From Sisyra terminalis (Eukaryota; Arthropoda; Insecta; Neuroptera; Sisyridae), in assembly GCA_958496175.1 (NCBI GenBank), contig OY292279.1, forward strand, positions 6,448,001-6,512,000: 64,000 bases of DNA, in the 5' to 3' direction. A model generated the notes under the pieces. The model did not search any database. It saw only the letters and a list, made by a program, of their open reading frames with translations, and had not been told where the DNA came from. Shown here in pieces: positions 62,501-64,000 of this stretch (position 1 is its first letter; each line of letters begins with the position of its first letter). Both the position numbers and the translations under genes were made by a program.

Positions 62501-63853
62501 TTGAGAAAAAATTTGGTCTTTATTTCGGAGATATTGGAAGAAGGTTTGGCACCAGTGGTAGCTCATGACATTTTCAAGTGGGGAAGTATAATAATAGTTA
62601 TAAAATAATCGAAATCTCTGAATGTTCTTTCTATTAAATCTATTCAATAGAACCACATAATCATGCTGAATGCAATAGTAAAAGTGTCTTTATATTAGCT
62701 ATCGTTATTTTAAATATTTTTTCACAATAGTTGTATACTTTTACCAAAAAGCTATAGTATAAAAAACAACACTATCGTGGCATATAAAGCTCTGAAAGTT
62801 TAAATTTTGATTTTTATTTATAGCTTCTTAATTGCAATAAAATTTTGATCAATGAATTAAAAGTTTCAATAAAATATTAATTTAGCAAAACTTTGTGGAA
62901 TACTATTGCGTATTATAATGTTCTGGATCAGTATTTCCCAAACAATGGATCAGTGAATATTTAGTGAGCCTTAATAGGAGATTTGCCACTGTATAAGAAA
63001 TACATAAGAAATAGGAAGTGATAAATTTGATCCTTCCAATAGCCTTACCAATTTTGATACTTTTTTTTCTCTAAGGTAGTTTAAAGGTGAATCCCAAGAT
63101 AGAAAATTTTTGTTAGAAAGATTAGAGCCCAATCAGATTTAGGAACCACTGTTCTGGGTTGTTAATTTGAAGATTTCTAATATTATTTTTGGTAATCTAG
63201 ATTTATTAGGCAAAATGTACCGAAAATTACGAGAAGGTAGTCCAAAGAGGGTTCATTGGATTCCACGATATCAAAGGAAAAATGACTAATTTTCTTCTTT
63301 GAAATCGCTTCTGGTAAAATTGGCTTGTACTTCTTTAACACTTTAGAGTTTTGAAAAAAAATATCCCAAAGTTTCTTACTAAAACTCGTAAGTTTTTTTT
63401 TTTTTGAAGCACTTGGTAAATATCAGCCCTCAAGTGTTGACGAAGTTGATTTTTTTTCAAATCTCTTTCGCTTTCTGTTCAATTTTATGTTTGTGTAGAG
63501 AAAGTTACAAGGTAAGAGAGTAGAAAGAAAAAATGATAATAATTTTCTACTCACACATTTATACGTTAATGCGATTGCATAATTATCCACGATTGGATCA
63601 ACAACAATTAATCGCTAATCGAAGTGGCAACAAATCAATCCAAAAGAAAATTTCTTAAATTTTTTTATTTGGAATGTAAAGAAGATCAAATTTTCTCAAA
63701 AATTTCTATAAATAAATTGCAAAAATCAGAAGAATACTTACGTTTTTCTTTTATCAGAGGTGCTGTATTGTTGAGTCTTTTACGACCTTCAACTGTGGCC
63801 GATATTGTTAAGAAAACCAGCAAAAATTCAAGTAAAATTTGTCTTAAAATCAT
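52652..63853 (-). CDS. Takeout/JHBP-family secreted carrier protein A, 5 exons, complete
   Basis: Five exons join in frame: 63853-63742, 56576-56484, 56422-56275, 53200-52917 and 52857-52652. They total 843 nt and 280 aa. The signal peptide is about residues 1-23 (MILRQILLEFLLVFLTISAT then VEG). Family hallmarks follow: paired-Cys CNRTDPKLNEC, GIPEINVPQFEPLRL, KFNFGIDLPILDI, GKILVLPLVGNGPCKL, then MNIKLDNLFNGNKVLG and a C-terminal helix with FLNMHGLEVIGELSDSIG. It probably carries a small hydrophobic ligand extracellularly; the ligand is unknown. It is about 30 residues longer than paralogue B, partly through a charged C-terminal tail ending VKVEKEEGEE. The start at 63853 was chosen because it opens directly onto the signal peptide; an in-frame ATG at 63895 would put polar residues in front. 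Exon 1 lies 7.2 kb from exon 2, linked by matching phase 1. Confidence 0.9.
52917..53200 (-). CDS. Takeout-like A exon 4
   Basis: 284 nt, acceptor ATTTTAG, donor GTGAGA, phase 2 to 1. It encodes LRLAENKFNFGIDLPILDID through MNIKLDNLFNGNKVLG, the main beta barrel. It equals exons 3 plus 4 of paralogue B in content. Confidence 0.92.
53664..55337. mobile_element. 1.67-kb DNA transposon-like element with TA flanks
   Basis: Terminal inverted repeats GGGGAGACTGGGTACAAAAG (left) and the complement of GGGGAGACCGGGTACAAAAG (right), with TA at both outer edges. Subterminal CGGGTCGAAAGTAAC and CTTTCGACCCACAACGACCC mirror each other. No transposase frame. Its middle holds a second element (about 54200-55043). 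It lies in intron 3 of takeout-like A. Confidence 0.75.
54200..55043 (+). mobile_element. Dispersed repeat nested in the TIR element (possible Helitron relative)
   Basis: Carries CTGTCTGTCTGTGTGTCCC and AATTTGGTATTAAGATACAA and is repeated at 61124-61910. It ends GAAGTCGCGGGGATCAGCTAG followed by T, also seen inverted at 14817. A CTAG end and A/T junction fit a Helitron, but no clear terminal hairpin is visible. Confidence 0.6.
55442..56145. mobile_element. TTAA-flanked MITE (piggyBac-like), copy 2, 704 bp
   Basis: Perfect TTAA on both sides (55438-55441 and 56146-56149). Ends GGGTGGATCACCATCAGAA and the complement of GGGTGGATCACCGTCAGAAC. It is inverted relative to 18008-18708, with high identity. 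In intron 3 of takeout-like A; its right end is 130 bp from exon 3. Confidence 0.85.
56275..56422 (-). CDS. Takeout-like A exon 3
   Basis: 148 nt, acceptor TTTGTAG, donor GTGAGC, phase 1 to 2. It encodes IPEINVPQFEPLRLRRVGVS and GAGAVTLSGSLFNLLVRGPS. A TGA just past the donor shows the exon cannot extend further. Confidence 0.9.
56484..56576 (-). CDS. Takeout-like A exon 2
   Basis: 93 nt, acceptor TTTGTAG, donor GTAAGT, phase 1 to 1. It encodes EWLLTCNRTDPKLNECLLHL and FEAMFPHLAIG, the N-terminal disulphide-bonded helix region. Confidence 0.9.
56577..57435. other. Takeout-like A intron 1, nothing recognised
   Basis: AT-rich intron DNA without recognised features. Confidence 0.4.
57436..57895 (+). 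pseudogene. Jockey-like reverse transcriptase C-terminal fragment
   Basis: The plus strand reads KYLGLNCKTHINKKVAQTTA, then SSLSLSSKVMLYKAVLRPTW, AYGVQLWNVVKPSNIEMIRR and CQSKILRSFLGAGRYIRNDI, the same thumb region as in 47979-49128 but a different lineage. A one-base insertion in an A/G run near 57792 shifts the frame; after it, EEHPNKLALGTLNEPPPHKR is readable. The copy is 5'-truncated and lies in intron 1 of takeout-like A, antisense to the gene. Confidence 0.85.
57896..58936. other. Likely 3' UTR of the Jockey-like fragment, then unassigned intron DNA
   Basis: About 57896-58040 may be the element's 3' UTR (ending near CCTCATAACGATGGTCAGAA). Beyond it nothing is recognised. Confidence 0.35.
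58937..59189. mobile_element. MITE, about 250 bp, long inverted repeats
   Basis: The left arm TCAAAAAGTTTTGGCTCATG through GTGTACTTTAGCACACCCAC, CAATCTGGCA and TGCATTTTCGACTTTGTTTT is mirrored at the right end over about 80 bp. Non-coding. Confidence 0.8.
59420..59571. repeat. (TA)n microsatellite inside a hairpin
   Basis: Roughly 60-65 bp of pure TA repeat (about 59459-59518), flanked by AATGGATAATAATATATATA and its complement, so the whole 150 bp could fold back. Length is likely to be polymorphic and hard to assemble. Confidence 0.85.
59572..61123. other. Takeout-like A intron 1, AT-rich
   Basis: Contains a short tandem (ATCTATTGGTTA-type, three or four copies near 59930-59970). No other feature recognised. 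Confidence 0.45.
61124..61910 (+). mobile_element. Second copy of the 54200-type repeat, interrupted by a SINE-like insert
   Basis: Matches 54200-54715 closely (CCCAATTTTAGGGTAAATAT, TGTCTGTCTGTGTGTCCC, ATATCATTGGAAAGGTAATT). The match stops at GTTAATAGCG near 61585 and resumes near 61858 with TTCTATTAATATTC. Confidence 0.7.
61577..61857 (+). mobile_element. SINE-like insert with tRNA-type A and B boxes
   Basis: About 270 bp absent from the sister copy near 54665. It has an A-box-like TAGCGTAATGGG (61581-61592) and a B-box GGTTCGAATCT (61635-61645), the spacing of a tRNA promoter. A full cloverleaf is not evident, so a tRNA-derived SINE or tRNA pseudogene is preferred over a working tRNA. 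Confidence 0.55.
61911..63741. other. Takeout-like A intron 1 next to exon 1
   Basis: AT-rich. An hAT-end-like AGGAACCACTGTTCTGG occurs near 63140. No gene or RNA recognised. Confidence 0.4.
63742..63853 (-). CDS. Takeout-like A exon 1 (signal peptide)
   Basis: 112 nt, donor GTAAGT, phase 1. It encodes MILRQILLEFLLVFLTISAT followed by VEGRKRLNNTAPLIKEK. Confidence 0.82.
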
Positions 63854-63900
63854 TTTTTCTTTTGTAGTAAAAAAAATTGGATCACAAATTAACAAAAATT

Positions 63901-63905
63901 ACTGA
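63901..63905 (-). promoter_or_regulatory. Possible arthropod initiator TCAGT upstream of takeout-like A
   Basis: TCAGT on the minus strand about 50 bp upstream of the chosen ATG, a spacing typical of a short 5' UTR. No clear TATA box is seen 30 bp further upstream. Confidence 0.25.
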
Positions 63906-64000
63906 GAAAAAATCAAATCAATTCGATACATTCACCGATTGAAGAAATGAGTGAAAAGAAAAAAAATTGTGACCAAAACCTTGAACTAGCACAGACGCCG

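Overview
This is an AT-rich stretch (roughly 70-75 % A+T) of an insect nuclear genome, possibly a beetle although the order cannot be fixed from the sequence. The evidence is spliced genes with GT..AG introns and an arthropod-specific gene family (takeout / juvenile-hormone-binding-protein-like). The rest is a dense load of insect-style transposable elements: a mariner relic, Jockey-like reverse transcriptases, hAT-like and TTAA-flanked MITEs, and long foldback elements.

Three protein-coding genes can be assembled exon by exon, all on the minus strand, with reading phases that agree at every junction. From right to left in the window they are: (A) a takeout/JHBP-family secreted carrier, 5 exons, 63853 to 52652, 280 aa; (B) a second takeout/JHBP paralogue, 5 exons, 43848 to 25099, 252 aa; (C) an SLC18B1-like major facilitator transporter, 9 exons, 22751 to 7901, 519 aa. 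A and B look like a tandem duplication. B has lost the intron between A's exons 2 and 3, or A has gained it. A and B have large first introns (7.2 and 15.6 kb), and C has long internal introns of 5.7, 3.3 and 2.8 kb.

Everything else is introns and intergenic DNA, mostly repeats. At 1-7800 there is a 158-bp tandem array, MITEs and a 1.26-kb foldback. At 7.9-22.8 kb, gene C's introns carry foldbacks, a Jockey-like fragment, an hAT MITE, a TTAA MITE and palindromic elements. At 23-43.8 kb, gene B and its upstream flank carry more foldbacks, the mariner relic, a 277-bp satellite array and a near-1-kb palindrome. At 44-52.6 kb, between genes B and A, there are reverse-transcriptase relics and palindromes. 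At 53-64 kb, gene A's introns carry a 1.7-kb TIR element, the second TTAA MITE, another Jockey-like fragment, an AT microsatellite and a SINE-like insertion.

The most unusual signal is a recurrent RNA-fold signature in three sequence-unrelated families of short, mostly palindromic mobile elements. Each unit reads CTGANGA + A + a 5-6 bp hairpin + GAAA + an ACGT-centred self-complementary segment + a cleavage-type U-H, and 3-bp segments on either side can pair with each other. This is the layout of a type I hammerhead ribozyme of the dimer-dependent kind known from Penelope-like elements and retrozymes. Two palindromic copies are flanked by perfect 11- and 13-bp target-site duplications. Other points of interest are two CACGTG E-boxes 6 bp apart beside a TATA box upstream of gene B, a possible alternative C-terminus in gene C, and a group of foldback families that share subterminal motifs.
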